This document shows positions 5,078-5,992 of a DNA stretch of 5,992 nt, piece after piece; the first letter of the stretch is position 1; every line of letters starts with the position of its first letter. The stretch lies in contig CAKUGW010000149.1 of NCBI GenBank assembly GCA_934654805.1, positions 1 to 5,992 on the forward strand, in the 5' to 3' direction. The stretch comes from an uncultured Kiritimatiellota bacterium (GTDB taxonomy: Bacteria; Verrucomicrobiota; Kiritimatiellia; RFP12; UBA1067). A model generated the notes under the pieces. The model searched no databases, was not told where the DNA came from, and was given only the letters and a program-made list of their open reading frames with translations. The translations under genes and the position numbers were made by a program.

Positions 5078-5722
5078 ATGAAAACATTGACCTATCCGTT
5101 TGACGAGAGGGCCGTCCGCGCGCTGAAGGCGGGCGACGCCGTGTCGATCACCGGGCGGCTCTACACGGGCCGCGACAAGTTCCACAAGTTCTTCGCGGAC
5201 GGCGGCGCGCTGCCAGTCGATTTCACGGACGGCGCGCTCTACCACTGCGGCCCGGTCTGCGTGGCGAAAAAGGAAGAGGGAAAAAGGAAGAAGGAAGAAG
5301 GAAGAAGGCGAGAGAGTGCGGGGCTCGACGAGCCGAAAGTCGCATGGAAGGTCGTCGCGGCGGGGCCGACGACGAGTGTGCGCGAGAATCCCTACGAGCC
5401 GGCGTTCATCGCGGCGTCGGGCGTGCGGCTCGTGATCGGCAAGGGCGGCATGGACGCGGCGACGCTCGCGGCGATGAAGCGGCACGGCTGCGTCTACGTC
5501 CAGGCCGTCGGCGGCGCGGGCGCGCTCTATGCGGCGGCCGTGAAGAGGGTCGCGGGCGTCTCGCTGCTGAAGGAGTTTGGCGCGGCGGAGGCCGTCTGGC
5601 ATTTCGACGTCGTGGACTTTCGCGGCGTCGTGGCGATGGACGCCCACGGCCGTTCGCTCTTCGACGACGTCGCCCGCGCCTCGGCAAAGGCCCTGGACGG
5701 CATGAGACGGCAAGCGAAGTGA
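5078..5722 (+). CDS. fumB: Class I fumarate hydratase, beta subunit
   Basis: This is the C-terminal half of class I fumarase, 214 residues from the ATG at 5078. That start is preferred because MKTLTYPFDE matches how the family begins and a weak AGG lies 5 nt before it. The ATG at 5066 would add four residues (MQAS). Conserved blocks are SITGRLYTGRDKFHKFF (23-39), DGALYHCGPV (51-60), AAGPTTSVRENPYEP (94-108), VIGKGGM (119-125), HGCVYVQAVGGAGALY (136-151), LKEFGAAEAVW (164-174) and GVVAMDAHGRSLFDDV (183-198). Residues 64-78 come from a purine-rich heptamer array between DGALYHCGPV and AAGPTTS. The subunit would pair with the alpha protein to complete the active site. The gap of 74 bp to the alpha gene (62 bp if 5066 is used) is long for this pair, but no promoter is visible in it. 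The symbol is used in its two-subunit sense, not as E. coli fumB. Confidence 0.92.
   Translation: MKTLTYPFDERAVRALKAGDAVSITGRLYTGRDKFHKFFADGGALPVDFTDGALYHCGPVCVAKKEEGKRKKEEGRRRESAGLDEPKVAWKVVAAGPTTSVRENPYEPAFIAASGVRLVIGKGGMDAATLAAMKRHGCVYVQAVGGAGALYAAAVKRVAGVSLLKEFGAAEAVWHFDVVDFRGVVAMDAHGRSLFDDVARASAKALDGMRRQAK
5268..5309 (+). repeat. Heptamer array 3, in frame within the fumarase beta gene
   Basis: There are six heptamers in register: AAAAGGA, AGAGGGA, AAAAGGA, AGAAGGA, AGAAGGA, AGAAGGC. They are the same unit as array 2 and encode a Lys/Glu/Gly/Arg-rich loop. At 42 nt, this array alone preserves the frame. Confidence 0.92.
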
Positions 5723-5752
5723 TGGGGTGAATGAAGGGGGCGTTGCTCTCCT

Positions 5753-5816
5753 CTCTCTGCGCGAGAGTCGGTGTGGGTGAACGGCCCGCTGCGGGCAGCT
5801 CTCTGCGCGACAGTCG
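5753..5816. repeat. Pair of 18-bp near-identical direct repeats
   Basis: CTCTCTGCGCGAGAGTCG at 5753-5770 recurs at 5799-5816 with a single change (GAGAG to GACAG), a 46-bp period. The first copy can fold (CTCTC/GAGAG, 5-nt loop). The change in the second copy breaks that stem. Confidence 0.7.
5784..5796 (+). terminator. Possible GC hairpin after the fumarase genes
   Basis: GCCCG (5784-5788) and CGGGC (5792-5796) form a 5-bp GC-only stem with a CTG loop, 61 bp after the fumarase beta stop and between the two 18-bp repeats. There is no T-run after it, so an intrinsic terminator is only a weak possibility. Confidence 0.25.
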
Positions 5817-5874
5817 TTCGAATCTTGGCCCGTCGGCCCGACAGATCGCCCGATCCGTCGCTCCGGGAGTCGCA

Positions 5875-5963
5875 CCTGTCGCCACACGTCAGTCAACCAG
5901 ACGTGGCAAGCCATTCCCCTCGGCAGAGTGCGCTTCCGCAAGCGAGAAAGCCGAGGCGACAGG
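5875..5963. repeat. Nested inverted repeats, possible structured element
   Basis: CCTGTCGCC (5875-5883) pairs with GGCGACAGG (5955-5963). Between them, GCCAC-ACGTC (5881-5890) pairs with GACGTGGC (5900-5907) with a 2-nt bulge. CCTCGGC (5918-5924) pairs with GCCGAGG (5950-5956), enclosing CGCTT/AAGCG (5931-5935 with 5940-5944, 4-nt loop). A few bases are shared between stems, so not all can form at once. The number of pairings suggests a folded RNA or a palindromic mobile remnant. Confidence 0.4.
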
Positions 5964-5992
5964 CGATCCCTTCGCTCCTCCCGTGCGACTGT

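Larger units (their letters stand above)
5723..5992. other. Intergenic tail, no gene recognised, rich in short repeats
   Basis: No open frame here has homology or codon use that I trust. The long minus-strand frame crossing it (5000-5941) is mostly the antisense of the fumarase beta gene. The stretch holds an 18-bp near-identical direct repeat, several short palindromes such as GTCGGCCCGAC (5832-5842) and GATCGCCCGATC (5844-5855, 5-bp arms), and a nested inverted-repeat block at 5875-5963. It may be structured RNA, degenerate repeats or the leader of a gene beyond the window. Confidence 0.5.

Noticed and set aside
5816..5824. GTTCGAATC resembling a tRNA T-loop
   Set aside because: The flanking 5-nt arms (AGTCG and CTTGG) do not pair, and no acceptor or anticodon arm is present.
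5000..5941. Minus-strand open frame of 313 residues across the tail
   Set aside because: Most of it is the antisense of the fumarase beta gene, and the rest follows the intergenic repeats. No domain is recognisable.

Overview
This is a GC-rich window (nearly every codon ends in G or C) from an anaerobic bacterium. It reads entirely left to right and carries two gene modules. The best guess for the host is a gut or sediment anaerobe of the PVC group, perhaps Kiritimatiellota. That is inferred from the mix of a sensory-type [FeFe] hydrogenase, an oxygen-sensitive class I fumarase, very high GC with sigma70-like promoters, and purine-rich heptamer arrays inside genes. No rRNA or marker gene confirms it.

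Positions 1-96 hold the last 31 codons of an unidentified gene. Positions 97-471 are non-coding and rich in palindromes. They contain four copies of GGGGYCTGTCCCC, two of them inside a 37-bp tandem duplication, then a strong promoter (TTGAAC, 17 bp, TATACT) and a fifth palindrome in the predicted 5' UTR.

Positions 472-3645 form a tightly overlapping three-gene operon: a small thioredoxin-like [2Fe-2S] ferredoxin, a HydS-type [FeFe] hydrogenase with a C-terminal FeS domain and PAS domain, and a SpoIIE/PP2C-family phosphatase with an extra C-terminal domain. This layout fits a hydrogen or redox sensor whose signal is passed to a protein phosphatase. The hydrogenase lacks the usual proton-relay cysteine and two conserved active-site methionines, as expected for a sensor rather than a bulk H2 producer or consumer. 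The matching kinase and the phosphatase's target are not in the window.

Positions 3660-5722 form a second unit with its own promoter (TTGCGG, 18 bp, TATAAT) and a perfect Shine-Dalgarno: a small cupin, then the alpha and beta subunits of a two-subunit class I fumarate hydratase. The two promoters share the same 8-mer, CGTCAACC, exactly 3 bp after the -10 box. The fumarase genes carry three in-frame arrays of purine-rich heptamers (consensus GGRAANN). These add charged or glycine-rich loops while the surrounding catalytic motifs remain intact.

Positions 5723-5992 hold no convincing gene but are dense in short direct and inverted repeats.
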